64,000 bases of DNA from positions 1 to 64,000 of the forward strand of contig CAMSQM010000001.1 in NCBI GenBank assembly GCA_947062675.1, in the 5' to 3' direction. Below the pieces are notes generated by a model. The model had not been told where the DNA came from. It ran no database searches and was given only the letters and a program-made list of their open reading frames with translations. Of this stretch, positions 26,837 through 35,904 are shown piece by piece (position 1 is the stretch's first letter; the number at the start of each line of letters is the position of its first letter). Origin of the DNA: an uncultured Roseburia sp. Its GTDB lineage: Bacteria; Bacillota; Clostridia; Lachnospirales; Lachnospiraceae. Position numbers and translations under genes: made by a program.

Positions 26837-26865
26837 TTGCTTTTTTTATTCAATTATAGTACAAT
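26837..26865 (+). promoter_or_regulatory. Promoter of the small ABC operon
   Basis: TTGCTT (26837-26842), 17-bp spacer, TACAAT (26860-26865). The start codon at 26910 follows 44 bases later. Confidence 0.6.
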
Positions 26866-26909
26866 AAACAGGAGACTCTGACTTTTGTCTGCAGACTGGG
26901 GGATGGTAA

Positions 26910-27755
26910 ATGCGTACTTCGCGTGTGGGATGGGGAAAGCGTTATCTGGGCGGACTCAGTTTTAAGTCCGGTAAAAACGGGCTGGACAGGTTCGTACTAT
27001 TGTATCTGATGTCGTTTCTGCTGATTTATATCAGGGCAGTCAGGGCTGGTATTGCGGATCCATATTCGTTTTACGAGATTTTTCTGTGGACCGCGGGAAA
27101 GCCGGAGAATCTTGTGTTTTTACAGCTGCTTTTGGGACTGGTTCTGGTGCCCAGGGTGCTTGTGGCGGGTCCCGGGGATATGGTATTTCTGGTTCGCCGG
27201 AAGTCCAGAAAGGATGTCTGGGCCAACAATATGGTTTCAGTGCTTTTCGTCACGGCTGTGGCCGTTGCGGGACTGCTGGGCATGAGTTTTTTTGTGACGC
27301 TGTTCGAGAGCGAGACGCGGATGAATACGAATGTCACGGAATTTCTGACAGTCAGTTTTGCAGGGGTGTTTACGGCGCCGGGGCAGACTGTGGACGGCGT
27401 CAGCCTGGCGCTGCTGGGCAATGTTACCGCCTTTTTTCTCTGTACTGCTCTCTGCTTTTATCAGTTTTTGCTTTCCGCAGGGACAAGGCAGCGCGCTTTC
27501 GTGATGCTGGCTCTTCTGATCGGGCTTGACTGTGCGGTTTGTTATGCAGGAGGAGGAGCTCCCGTGGGCGTTACGTTTCTGGGAAATGTCCTGCCCGTCT
27601 GCAGGGAGGGCGTCTGCCGGACTGGTTTTCATGGTGTATACTGGGTGTGTGTGTGCCTGTTCCTGTGTGTTTCCTGCTATCTGACGGCGAATAACACTGA
27701 TATGATCAGAACGGTGAAGACGACGATGCCGGCGGAAGAGAGGGTGCAGGAATAG
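26910..27755 (+). CDS. Multi-span membrane protein, probable ABC permease partner
   Basis: 281 residues with about six hydrophobic spans (near 28-46, 70-90, 108-130, 165-190, 197-215 and 240-262). There is no family motif I can name. It lies 4 bases before an ABC ATPase gene, which is the best clue to its role. The C-terminal half is rich in Cys (VCREGVCRTG, CVCLFLCVSC), which is unusual. GGGGGAT precedes the ATG. A transport or signal role is inferred only from context. Confidence 0.65.
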   Translation: MRTSRVGWGKRYLGGLSFKSGKNGLDRFVLLYLMSFLLIYIRAVRAGIADPYSFYEIFLWTAGKPENLVFLQLLLGLVLVPRVLVAGPGDMVFLVRRKSRKDVWANNMVSVLFVTAVAVAGLLGMSFFVTLFESETRMNTNVTEFLTVSFAGVFTAPGQTVDGVSLALLGNVTAFFLCTALCFYQFLLSAGTRQRAFVMLALLIGLDCAVCYAGGGAPVGVTFLGNVLPVCREGVCRTGFHGVYWVCVCLFLCVSCYLTANNTDMIRTVKTTMPAEERVQE

Positions 27756-27759
27756 GAGT

Positions 27760-28410
27760 ATGGAGATGGAGACGGTAATCGGGTTAAAGGAAGTTACAAA
27801 ACATTTTGGCGACAGTGTGCTGTTTGACGGGATATCACTGGAAGTAAAGCGGGGAGAGTCTGTCGGAATCGTGGGGGAGAGCGGCAGTGGAAAAACCATG
27901 CTTGTAAAAATGCTCTGCGGTCTGGTATCTCCTGATGGCGGGAGTATACAGGTGGAGGGCCGGCAGATCAAAGACGGGCGATTTGCAGAGACAGCCGGCG
28001 TGATGCTGGATGATATGGAGTTTCCGGCCCCGTACGGGACCGGTTATGAGAATCTCAGACAGGTTGCGGAGATCGGAGGCCGTGTTAACAGCAGAGATAT
28101 CAGCAGAATTATGCATCTTGTCAGAATCGAGCCTGCGAGCAGAACGATTCTGGAGCGCTATACTCCTGCGATGAAGCAGCGTCTTAAAGTCGCGATGGTA
28201 CTGATGGAAGATCCGCAGACTGTCCTGCTTGACGGACCTGTCTGCGGGATGGCGGAGGACCGGGCTTCAGAAATACGCCGGCTGCTGTCGTCCCGGATTA
28301 AAGAAGCGGGCATTACAATGCTACTGACTGACAGAGAGCAGGAGAGCATCGAAGGAATATGTACGCGTCTCTACCGGATATCAGACCGGAAGCTCCTGAA
28401 GATATTTTAG
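27760..28410 (+). CDS. ABC transporter ATP-binding protein with degenerate catalytic site
   Basis: 216 residues. Walker A is intact (GESGSGKTM). The rest is eroded: the LSGGQ signature reads TPAMKQRL, Walker B reads LLDGP, so the catalytic Glu is Gly159, and the switch His position in LLTDRE is an Asp (about D191). It probably binds ATP but hydrolyses it poorly, or works beside another ATPase. The M-E-M start has two in-frame ATG codons; the first is taken because of GGAG spacing. It is paired with the upstream membrane protein. Confidence 0.8.
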   Translation: MEMETVIGLKEVTKHFGDSVLFDGISLEVKRGESVGIVGESGSGKTMLVKMLCGLVSPDGGSIQVEGRQIKDGRFAETAGVMLDDMEFPAPYGTGYENLRQVAEIGGRVNSRDISRIMHLVRIEPASRTILERYTPAMKQRLKVAMVLMEDPQTVLLDGPVCGMAEDRASEIRRLLSSRIKEAGITMLLTDREQESIEGICTRLYRISDRKLLKIF

Positions 28411-28420
28411 AAATTTTTTA

Positions 28421-28450
28421 CATGACATATTTCTTCAGGGATATGTCATG
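28421..28450 (+). terminator. Hairpin after the small ABC operon
   Basis: CATGACATAT (28421-28430) pairs with ATATGTCATG (28441-28450) across a 10-base loop. No T run follows. It lies 11 bases after the stop codon. Confidence 0.45.
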
Positions 28451-28680
28451 ATCAGGTTGTATTTATCTATAATTGCAATTCTGGCATCTGTCCCTGATAT
28501 CATGGGAGATTTCCTGTGAAATTCTGTATCGGGGCAGGTGTGTCTGCAAATAGCATTTCATCTGTTTTTTCAGATATTTCCCTGACAGTACGGCAGTTCT
28601 GCCCGAAAATATTTAAAAATCACCTTTCGGAGTCCGTTTTATGGGACACATGCTGTGTATAATAATTTTTAAAGTTAGTG

Positions 28681-28709
28681 TTGACATTTGCACTGTGATG
28701 TATTACGAT
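28681..28709 (+). promoter_or_regulatory. recA promoter
   Basis: TTGACA (28681-28686), 17-bp spacer, TACGAT (28704-28709). The region 28451-28680 before it is A/T-rich and I see no gene or clear structure in it. Confidence 0.75.
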
Positions 28710-28721
28710 AAGAGCACGAAA

Positions 28722-28735
28722 CGAACATAAGTTCG
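28722..28735 (+). promoter_or_regulatory. SOS box (LexA/DinR operator) of recA
   Basis: CGAACATAAGTTCG is a perfect match to the Gram-positive SOS operator CGAACNNNNGTTCG. It sits 13 bases downstream of the -10, so bound LexA would block the start of transcription. It predicts induction of recA, and probably recX, by DNA damage. Confidence 0.9.
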
Positions 28736-28896
28736 CAACAAAGTGCAAAGTAGTCCGGGTTGTAAGTCCGGTGTCTGGATAACAATGTGAATGAAGGTAA
28801 GATTGAATAGAGAGAATCTTTCAGTCTGCGGGTTTGTGTCTGCGCGGCGTCCACGAACCTGGCAGATGTATCAGCCGCGCAGAAATGAGGAGAAAT

Positions 28897-30123
28897 ATGG
28901 CAAGAGAAGAAAAGCAGGAAAAGTTTGATAAGCAGGATCGCCTGAAGGCGCTGGACGCTGCGATCTCACAGATTGAAAAACAGTATGGCAAAGGTTCCAT
29001 TATGAAGCTTGGCGACAGCTCCTCCCGCATGAATGTGGAGGCAGTTCCGACGGGATCTCTGAGCCTGGATATCGCGCTTGGACTTGGAGGACTGCCGAAG
29101 GGGAGAATTATAGAGATATACGGGCCGGAGTCCAGCGGTAAGACGACGGTCGCGCTGCATGCGGTTGCGGAGGTGCAGAAAACGGGAGGGATCGCAGGAT
29201 TTATCGATGCGGAGCACGCGCTCGACCCTGTTTATGCAAAAAATATCGGGGTGGATATTGACAATCTTTACATATCACAGCCGGACTGCGGTGAACAGGC
29301 GCTTGAGATCGCGGAGATGATGGTGCGTTCCAACGCGGTGGATATCGTGATTGTGGATTCCGTTGCGGCTCTGGTTCCAAAGGCAGAAATCGACGGCGAG
29401 ATGGGGGATTCCCATGTCGGACTACAGGCGCGGCTGATGAGTCAGGCGCTCCGGAAGCTGACCGGAATTGTCAGCAAGTCCAATTGCGTCGTTATCTTTA
29501 TCAATCAGCTTCGCGAGAAAATCGGTGTTATGTTTGGCAATCCGGAGACGACGACAGGCGGACGTGCGCTCAAATTCTATGCATCTGTGCGTCTGGATGT
29601 CCGCAGGGTTGAGTCGTTAAAACAGGGCGGGGAGATCGTGGGGAACCACACCCGTGTCAAGATTGTTAAAAACAAGGTGGCGCCCCCGTTTAAGGAGGCG
29701 GAGTTTGATATCATGTTCGGAAAGGGAATCTCAAAAGAGGGAGACATTCTGGATCTTGCCGCGAACCTTGGAATTATCAACAAATCAGGGGCCTGGTATG
29801 CGTATAATGGAGAGAAGATCGGGCAGGGCCGTGAGAATGCCAAGAATTATCTCAGGGAGAATCCGCAGGTCTGCGATGAAGTGGAAGCGAAGGTACGCGA
29901 ACATTATGCTTCGGATGATGCAGAGGAAGAGGAAACAGAGGAAAAGCTGGCAAAAAGCAGGGGAAAGAAAGCTGCCGGCAGGACTTCGACGGTCGCTGCA
30001 AAGACATCTGAAGCTTCTGAGAAGGTATCCGCGGGTTCTGGGAAGGCATCCGAAGTTTCGCAAAAGGCTTCAGCAGCAGACTTTGTCGCCGCAGACACCG
30101 CAGATGCACTGTCCGGCGAATAA
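28897..30123 (+). CDS. recA: Recombinase RecA
   Basis: 408 residues, about 55 longer than usual. It forms filaments on single-stranded DNA, drives strand exchange and triggers LexA self-cleavage. Walker A is GPESSGKTT, Walker B is [10 protein letters not shown], and the L1/L2 loops ([21 protein letters not shown] region and [21 protein letters not shown] region) are intact. After the normal C-terminal domain comes a Lys/Ala/Ser/Glu-rich tail of about 55 residues with repeats such as [17 protein letters not shown] at 28887-28892 selects ATG 28897 over in-frame starts at 28834 and 28885. recX follows. Confidence 0.97.
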   Translation: MAREEKQEKFDKQDRLKALDAAISQIEKQYGKGSIMKLGDSSSRMNVEAVPTGSLSLDIALGLGGLPKGRIIEIYGPESSGKTTVALHAVAEVQKTGGIAGFIDAEHALDPVYAKNIGVDIDNLYISQPDCGEQALEIAEMMVRSNAVDIVIVDSVAALVPKAEIDGEMGDSHVGLQARLMSQALRKLTGIVSKSNCVVIFINQLREKIGVMFGNPETTTGGRALKFYASVRLDVRRVESLKQGGEIVGNHTRVKIVKNKVAPPFKEAEFDIMFGKGISKEGDILDLAANLGIINKSGAWYAYNGEKIGQGRENAKNYLRENPQVCDEVEAKVREHYASDDAEEEETEEKLAKSRGKKAAGRTSTVAAKTSEASEKVSAGSGKASEVSQKASAADFVAADTADALSGE

Positions 30124-30197
30124 CGCTGCTATGGGGATGATTCTGTCCGGTCTGTGGGCGAATGCAGGTGAGACGGAATGCCGGGAGGTGGGAGTGC

Positions 30198-30827
30198 ATG
30201 GAAAAGCAGCAGATAAAGAAAATAATTTACGGGGATAAGGGGCGCGTGGTGATTCAGCTGGAGAGTGGAGCAGAGCTGGCACTCTACCGGAAGGAAATCC
30301 GCAGTCTCCCGCTGGAGGAGGGGGAACTCCTTCTGCGGGAGGGGGAATGGATTCCGGAGGAGCTTTACCGGAAGATTCTCACCTCCGTGATCGGTATCCG
30401 GGCAAAGAAGAGGGCATTGTTTCTGCTGGAGCAGATGGACCGGACCAGGCAGCAGCTGCGCGAAAAGCTTGAGAGGAGCGGATATCCCGCAGAGTGTGTG
30501 GAGGAGGCTGTCGCCTATGCGGAGAGGTATCACTATATTGACGACTTCCGGTATGCAAGGCATTATATCTGTTATCATCAGCAGAAGAAGAGCCGGCAGA
30601 AGTTAAAGTATGATCTTATGCAGAAAGGTGTCTCAAAGGACCTGGCGGAACAGGCGCTTCTGGAGGTGTTTGATTCCGACGAAAGGCAGAAAATACGCCA
30701 GCTGCTGGAAAAGCGTCATTATAATGCGGACCGTGCAGATGAGCGTGAGCAGCGGCGGATGTATCAGTTCTTACAGCGCCGTGGATTCCGGCACGAGGAT
30801 ATTTTAAATGTGATGCAGAAATGCTGA
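30198..30827 (+). CDS. recX: RecA regulator RecX
   Basis: 209 residues made of three-helix RecX repeats. RKKLERSGYPAE-type, YIDDFRYARHYI and LMQKGVSKDLAEQAL segments are visible. It modulates RecA filament growth. GGGAGG just ahead of ATG 30198 marks the start; the frame opens earlier at 30162 without a site. It lies 74 bases after recA with no terminator, so both genes should share the SOS-controlled promoter. Confidence 0.9.
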   Translation: MEKQQIKKIIYGDKGRVVIQLESGAELALYRKEIRSLPLEEGELLLREGEWIPEELYRKILTSVIGIRAKKRALFLLEQMDRTRQQLREKLERSGYPAECVEEAVAYAERYHYIDDFRYARHYICYHQQKKSRQKLKYDLMQKGVSKDLAEQALLEVFDSDERQKIRQLLEKRHYNADRADEREQRRMYQFLQRRGFRHEDILNVMQKC

Positions 30828-30853
30828 GCCCCGGGGCCGGTTTCCGGAAGCAA

Positions 30854-30903
30854 AAAAGAGGATGCACGGTACCCTTTCAGGGCATCCATTACATCCTCTT
30901 TTT
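30854..30903. terminator. Bidirectional terminator between recX and rplS
   Basis: AAAAGAGGATG (30854-30864) pairs with CATCCTCTTTT (30892-30902). A-rich and T-rich flanks on both sides suit the convergent genes recX and rplS. Confidence 0.85.
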
Positions 30904-30925
30904 GCTTTATTTCAGTGATATCCGC

Positions 30926-31279
30926 TTACTTTACACGCTCTTTGACTTTTGCCCGCTTGCCGACGCGGCCTCTTAAATAGAACAGTTTTGCTCTTCTGAC
31001 TTTACCTCGGCGAACGACTTCCACTTTTTCCACATTCGGGGAGTGGAGGGGCCATGTTTTTTCCACACCGACACCGTTTGAGAGTTTCCGGACTGTAAAG
31101 GTTATACGGTTGCCGCCGCCCTGTTTTTTGAGGACGATACCTTCGAATATCTGGATACGCTCGCGGTTTCCCTCTTTGATTTTGCCGTACACTTTTACTG
31201 TGTCGCCGACGCGGAACTCGGGCACTTCCGCTTTTAACTGTTCTTTTTCAATGTTTCTGATGATTTCCTGTGCATTCAT
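30926..31279 (-). CDS. rplS: Ribosomal protein L19 (bL19)
   Basis: 117 residues, full length. [28 protein letters not shown] and the basic [23 protein letters not shown] ending are typical. It sits at the 30S/50S interface. AGGAGG eight bases before the ATG at 31277-31279 discards the longer frame. Here it is alone on the minus strand with its own promoter, whereas in many Firmicutes it follows trmD and precedes rbgA on the same strand. Confidence 0.97.
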   Translation of the reverse strand: MNAQEIIRNIEKEQLKAEVPEFRVGDTVKVYGKIKEGNRERIQIFEGIVLKKQGGGNRITFTVRKLSNGVGVEKTWPLHSPNVEKVEVVRRGKVRRAKLFYLRGRVGKRAKVKERVK

Positions 31280-31300
31280 ATCTGTGACCTCCTGTTTTCT

Positions 31301-31340
31301 GGATGTTCTTAACCGGCCTGTCCGTATCAGAGGACCATCC
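31301..31340 (-). promoter_or_regulatory. Candidate ribosomal-protein leader of rplS
   Basis: The roughly 77-base leader can fold with GGATG pairing to CATCC and an inner GTCC pairing to GGAC, just before the ribosome binding site. L19 leaders are known in Firmicutes, but I cannot check this against their consensus. Autoregulation by L19 is therefore a suggestion. Confidence 0.35.
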
Positions 31341-31362
31341 TTCTTCTCTACACAACTGTTAA

Positions 31363-31391
31363 ATTCTATCATATAGTCTGTGAAATGTAAA
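31363..31391 (-). promoter_or_regulatory. Promoter of rplS
   Basis: Read on the minus strand: TTTACA (31391-31386), 17-bp spacer, TAGAAT (31368-31363). It gives a leader of about 77 bases. Confidence 0.75.
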
Positions 31392-31533
31392 GATTTTTTT
31401 ACAGGAAAGACCAATTGCACACAGCAGAGGTTTATGATAAAGTAGAACGGGACAAAAACATGCGAAAAAAGCAGCAGGAAACAGAGAACAGAACGCCAAA
31501 GCCGGGAAACGGAGAGGAAAGGGAAACAGAAAA

Positions 31534-32118
31534 GTGGTCAGACGAAGACGGAGTGGTCTGAATTTTGGCAGACGGAAGAGAAAAGTAAATGTGTCGGCGG
31601 TCAGAGAGGTGCTGACATGGACTGCAGAGATCCTGATTACGCTGATGATTGCATTTACACTGGTCTATTTTGTCGGTCTCCGCACGGGTGTGGTGGGGCA
31701 GTCCATGGCGGGTACACTGGAGGGGGGTACTGAGATTCTGGTGAACCGCTTTATTTATAAGGTGACGAACCCGCAGCCGAATGACATTATTGTCTTTCTC
31801 CCGAATGGAAATGAAAAGTCGCATTATTATGTAAAACGTGTGATCGCAGTGCCGGGCGATACGGTGCAGATCAGGGACGGAGCGGTATTTGTGAATGGAA
31901 AGCCGTTTCCGGAAGAGATTCAGACAGCGGACATAGAAGATCCGGGGCTGGCGGAGGAGGAGCTGGTGCTCGGGGATGACGAATTTTTTGTGCTGGGAGA
32001 TAACCGGAATAACAGCGAGGACAGCCGGTATGCGAATATAGGGAATATAAAAAAAGAATATATTGTAGGAAAGGCATGGTTTATTGTGTCTCCGTGGGGA
32101 GATATGGGCTTTTTGTGA
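31534..32118 (+). CDS. lepB: Signal peptidase I
   Basis: 194 residues with one N-terminal span (about 28-48) after a basic tail. It cleaves signal peptides on the outer face of the membrane. The catalytic Ser lies in GQSMAGTL, where the common Pro of SMxPTL is Gly. The catalytic Lys lies in [12 protein letters not shown], and [11 protein letters not shown] is the conserved box E. It uses a GTG start at 31534. A 33-codon ORF in another frame overlaps the start. The gene begins the rbgA-rnhB operon region. Confidence 0.9.
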   Translation: MVRRRRSGLNFGRRKRKVNVSAVREVLTWTAEILITLMIAFTLVYFVGLRTGVVGQSMAGTLEGGTEILVNRFIYKVTNPQPNDIIVFLPNGNEKSHYYVKRVIAVPGDTVQIRDGAVFVNGKPFPEEIQTADIEDPGLAEEELVLGDDEFFVLGDNRNNSEDSRYANIGNIKKEYIVGKAWFIVSPWGDMGFL

Positions 32119-32189
32119 GCGTGGGTGCAGGTCTGTGAGATAGAAAAACAGATCGTGGATGCAGAAACATATGCGAATGGAGGAAAAAG

Positions 32190-33044
32190 ATGCAGTTACA
32201 GTGGTATCCCGGACATATGACGAAAGCGAAACGTCAGATGCAGGAAGATATAAAACTGATTGATGTGGTGATAGAGCTTCTGGATGCAAGAATTCCAATG
32301 TCAAGCCGTAATCCGGATATTGACGAACTGGGCAGGAACAAATCCAGACTGATTCTGATGAACAAATCAGATCTGTCAGATGAGAGAAAAAACAGGGAAT
32401 GGGCGGAGTATTTCAGGGAAAAGGGATACTTTACGGTGGCCCTTGATGCCAGAAAAAAGACGGGTATGAAAGGTGTGACGGAAGTTGTCATGGAGGCCTG
32501 CCGGGAGAAAATTGAGCGTGACAGGAAACGCGGGATAAAGAACCGCCCGGTGCGGGCCATGGTTGTGGGAATACCTAATGTCGGGAAATCCACTTTCATC
32601 AATTCCTATGCGGGAAAAGCGTGTACAAAAACGGGAAACAGGCCGGGCGTCACCAAAGGGAAGCAGTGGATTCGACTGAACAGGAATATTGAGCTTCTGG
32701 ATACCCCGGGAATTCTCTGGCCCAGATTTGAGGATCAGAAGGTGGCGCAGAATCTGGCCCTGACGGGGGCTGTCAGAGATGAGATTCTCCAGGTAAATGA
32801 GCTGGCTCTGCTGCTGATACAGTTCCTCCTGGAAGAATATCCGGGTGTTCTGGCACAGAGGTATGAGACTGAGGAAGAAGCGGTTTCTGCGGCGGAGCTG
32901 CTGGGACGGATTGCAGAAAAGCGCGGCTGTATTTCAAAAGGGAACGAGCTGGATTATGACAGGGCAGCGGCACTTCTGCTGGATGATTTCCGCGGCGGCA
33001 GGCTGGGGAGGATTTCGCTGGAGAGACCGGAGGAGAAGGACTGA
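32190..33044 (+). CDS. rbgA: Ribosome assembly GTPase RbgA (YlqF)
   Basis: 284 residues, a circularly permuted GTPase. The G4 motif NKSDL comes first (about residue 67), then G1 GIPNVGKST (about 129) and G3 DTPG. YPGHMTKA at the N-terminus is a signature of YlqF. It helps in a late step of 50S assembly. GGAGG lies just before the ATG, and rnhB follows 31 bases later. Confidence 0.95.
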   Translation: MQLQWYPGHMTKAKRQMQEDIKLIDVVIELLDARIPMSSRNPDIDELGRNKSRLILMNKSDLSDERKNREWAEYFREKGYFTVALDARKKTGMKGVTEVVMEACREKIERDRKRGIKNRPVRAMVVGIPNVGKSTFINSYAGKACTKTGNRPGVTKGKQWIRLNRNIELLDTPGILWPRFEDQKVAQNLALTGAVRDEILQVNELALLLIQFLLEEYPGVLAQRYETEEEAVSAAELLGRIAEKRGCISKGNELDYDRAAALLLDDFRGGRLGRISLERPEEKD

Positions 33045-33075
33045 TGCGGCGGGACGGGAGGAGCTGGATTCGGAA

Positions 33076-33903
33076 ATGGAGCGAAAGAAAATTGCTGAGA
33101 TAAAATCACAGCTGCAGAAGACGGGAGAAGACGAGCTTGATTCTTTTATACATACCTACGAAAAGGATGAGCGCGCAGGGGTGCTGCAGCTGGTCGGACA
33201 GGCGAAGCAGCGGATAAAGCGGCTTGCAGCGGAACGGGAGAGAACGAAGCGGCTGATGAAATATGAGGAGGAGTATGCCGCATACGGGCTGATCTGCGGC
33301 ATCGATGAGGCGGGCCGCGGGCCGCTGGCAGGGCCGGTGGTGGCCGGGGCTGTAATTTTGCCTCAGGATTGTGAGATTCTTCATATTAATGATTCCAAGA
33401 AGCTGTCGGCTGCCAGGCGTGAAGAGCTTTATGAGGTGATTCTTGAAAAGGCTGTTGCAGTCGGGGTTGGAATGGTGGGACCGCAGCGGATTGACGAGAT
33501 TAATATCCTTCAGGCAACCTATGAAGCCATGCGGGAGGCTATAAGCAAATTAAACGAAAAGCCCGATATACTATTAAATGATGCGGTCACGATCCCCGGA
33601 ATCGGAATCAGACAGGTACCCATCATCAAAGGGGATGAAAAGAGCATTTCCATCGGGGCGGCGAGTATCGTGGCTAAAGTGACAAGGGACAGACTTATGG
33701 CAGAATATGACAGACTCATGCCGGAGTATGGCTTTGCGTCGTGTAAGGGCTACGGGACGAAGGAGCACATTGCGGCCCTGAATCAATACGGGCCTTCCCC
33801 GATTCACCGCATCAGTTTTATCAGAAAATTCATACAGTGCGGAAAATGCAGAAATGGGGAAGATTATGCAGATAACAGAGAAGCTGGGGCAGTACAGCCG
33901 TAA
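33076..33903 (+). CDS. rnhB: Ribonuclease HII
   Basis: 275 residues. It nicks RNA in RNA-DNA hybrids at single ribonucleotides. The core has GIDEAGRGPLAGPVV (Asp and Glu), NDSKKLS, and ASIVAKVTRDRLM. An 80-residue N-terminal basic, coiled region precedes the catalytic domain, as in other Firmicutes. The frame is open far upstream within rbgA, so ATG 33076 with GGGAGGAG about 12 bases ahead is the likely start. The last 38 bases overlap the next gene. Confidence 0.93.
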   Translation: MERKKIAEIKSQLQKTGEDELDSFIHTYEKDERAGVLQLVGQAKQRIKRLAAERERTKRLMKYEEEYAAYGLICGIDEAGRGPLAGPVVAGAVILPQDCEILHINDSKKLSAARREELYEVILEKAVAVGVGMVGPQRIDEINILQATYEAMREAISKLNEKPDILLNDAVTIPGIGIRQVPIIKGDEKSISIGAASIVAKVTRDRLMAEYDRLMPEYGFASCKGYGTKEHIAALNQYGPSPIHRISFIRKFIQCGKCRNGEDYADNREAGAVQP

Positions 33904-35890
33904 TGTGACCAATGGCACGGAGGAGCTCCGGAGTGCGCAGGGTGCGCAGAAAATGGTGTCCACCGCGGGGGAACTCTCTGCAGGCAGTATCTTTGAGGGA
34001 ACGGTAAATCATGTCAGGAATGGAAAAGTGACGCTGGCGCTCGGCAACGGACAGCAGATTACCGCCCGCATGAGTGGCAAAGTAGATATTCAGCCGGGAT
34101 CATCCATGTTTTTTCAGGTAAAATCCAACGACGGGGCGACTGTTGAGATCAGGCCGTATACCGGGACGGCCAATGCCGCAAACCCGATCCTTTTAAATGC
34201 GCTGACGGCGGCAAAGGTTCCGGTGACGGAGCGGAATCTTGCCATGGTGGATGCCATGATGCGGGAGCAGCTTCCGATCGGAAAGCAGGGGATCCTCAAT
34301 ATGCTCAAAGTAATCAGCGGCAATCCGGGAATTGATGTATCCACGGCAGTCACGATGACAAAGCTTGGTCTGCCGGTGACAGAACAGATGGCTGCACAGT
34401 TTGAGAACTACCTGGCAGGTCGTCAGGCCGTTCTGGGCGAAATGGAGCTGGTGTTAAATCAGCTGACGGCAGCGCTCGGGGATGAGAGTCTTTCACCGGA
34501 GACGGCATTTGCCCTGTACAGCCGTATTCTCGACAGCCTTTCAGGCGGCGACGGGCAGCCGCCGGCTGGAGGTATGCCGTCCACAGAAGCTGCAGGCGCC
34601 GGGACAGAGGGAGTTTTTGTCCTGCCCGGTGAGACTGCGGGTGACGGGCAGGCCGGTCCGGGAGCGGGTATGGTTTCGGGAGCGGGTGAAACGTCCGGAG
34701 GCGGGGCTGCTGTGCAGGCGCCGACACAGGGGCAGACAGGGACGGCGTTTATTCCGGGGCTGGCAGGGGTAGAAGATCAGACAGGAGCCGCGGCTGCGCC
34801 CGGGACGGAATCTGAGTCAGCGTCAGGTATACCATCGGACGGGAGAAATCTGACAGAAGTGTCAGGAGAAAAGATTTTCGCGGATATGCAGCTCTCCCGG
34901 GAGACAGCGACTGCAGGAAAAGAAGTGGGGTTGAATATTCCGCAGCTTTTACCGGAGGGAAGTACTCTGGGGGAGATTTTTGACACAGAGCAGCTGGGAC
35001 GGCTGACAAAGCTTCTGCAGAGCATGCCGGAACTGGCAGGAAGTTCCGGGCTGTTTTACGATGGCGGAGAAGAAGAGATTTTTGTGGATACGATGCAGGG
35101 GGAGAATGGCGGCCGTATGATTACCGGAGAGGAATATGGCGCAAGGGCAGCAGCGCGGACAGCGCTGAATCCGGATATGACAGCCGGGGAGTTTCTCAAT
35201 GCCGTACGCAAAGCGCTGGAGGAGAACCGGCAGAATGGATTTCCGGAGCTTTCGAGGCTGTTTTCCGGGAAGGAATTTCAGGCTTTGTTCCGGAATGTGA
35301 TAAAGGAACAGTGGCTGATGAAGCCGGGAGAGCTGACGAAAGAAGATATGCCGTCCGGTCTTTTTGAGAAAATTGAGCGGCAGCTCGGGCAGATGGAGGC
35401 GGCGGTAAGGGCATCCGGCAGCGGGCAGAATGCGTTTGCACAGGCGGCGGCGGATGTGCGTGGCAATATCGAGTTTATGAATCAGATGAATCAGATTTAT
35501 ACATATATTCAGATGCCGCTGAAAATGTCGGGACAGAGCGCGAACGGGGAGCTCTATGTCTATACGAATAAAAAGCAGCTTCGCGACCCGGAAGCGGAAC
35601 TGACGGCATTCCTGCACCTGGACCTGGATCACCTGGGTTCCACGGATGTCTCGGTACGGATGCAGAAAAAGCAGGTGACGACTAATTTTTATTTTTCTGA
35701 TCTGTCTTCCTTTGGTCTGGTCGAAAAACATCTTCCAATTCTGGAAAAGCACCTGAAAAACAAGGGATACAATTGTAAGATTACAATATCGAAGGAGAAG
35801 AAAGAAGCTGATCCGATGGAGAGCTTTCTGAAAGGCGGACGGACGCAGAACGGAAGTCTGCACCGGTATTCGTTTGATGTGCGGGCATAG
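33866..35890 (+). CDS. FliK-like protein, YlqG type
   Basis: 674 residues. The N-terminal third (about 1-190) is folded. A Gly/Ala/Pro-rich low-complexity stretch fills about 225-330. The last 120 residues look like the C-terminal domain of the flagellar hook-length protein FliK (ELYVYTNKKQ, LDHLGSTDVSVRM, LPILEKHLKNKGY). Such orphans lie between rnhB and ylqH in Firmicutes; their role is unknown. ATG 33866 follows GGGGA; another ATG at 33854 is in frame. It overlaps rnhB by 38 bases and is followed after 14 bases by the FlhB-like gene. Confidence 0.75.
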   Translation: MQITEKLGQYSRNVTNGTEELRSAQGAQKMVSTAGELSAGSIFEGTVNHVRNGKVTLALGNGQQITARMSGKVDIQPGSSMFFQVKSNDGATVEIRPYTGTANAANPILLNALTAAKVPVTERNLAMVDAMMREQLPIGKQGILNMLKVISGNPGIDVSTAVTMTKLGLPVTEQMAAQFENYLAGRQAVLGEMELVLNQLTAALGDESLSPETAFALYSRILDSLSGGDGQPPAGGMPSTEAAGAGTEGVFVLPGETAGDGQAGPGAGMVSGAGETSGGGAAVQAPTQGQTGTAFIPGLAGVEDQTGAAAAPGTESESASGIPSDGRNLTEVSGEKIFADMQLSRETATAGKEVGLNIPQLLPEGSTLGEIFDTEQLGRLTKLLQSMPELAGSSGLFYDGGEEEIFVDTMQGENGGRMITGEEYGARAAARTALNPDMTAGEFLNAVRKALEENRQNGFPELSRLFSGKEFQALFRNVIKEQWLMKPGELTKEDMPSGLFEKIERQLGQMEAAVRASGSGQNAFAQAAADVRGNIEFMNQMNQIYTYIQMPLKMSGQSANGELYVYTNKKQLRDPEAELTAFLHLDLDHLGSTDVSVRMQKKQVTTNFYFSDLSSFGLVEKHLPILEKHLKNKGYNCKITISKEKKEADPMESFLKGGRTQNGSLHRYSFDVRA

Positions 35891-35904
35891 GGCGGAGGAT
35901 TGGA

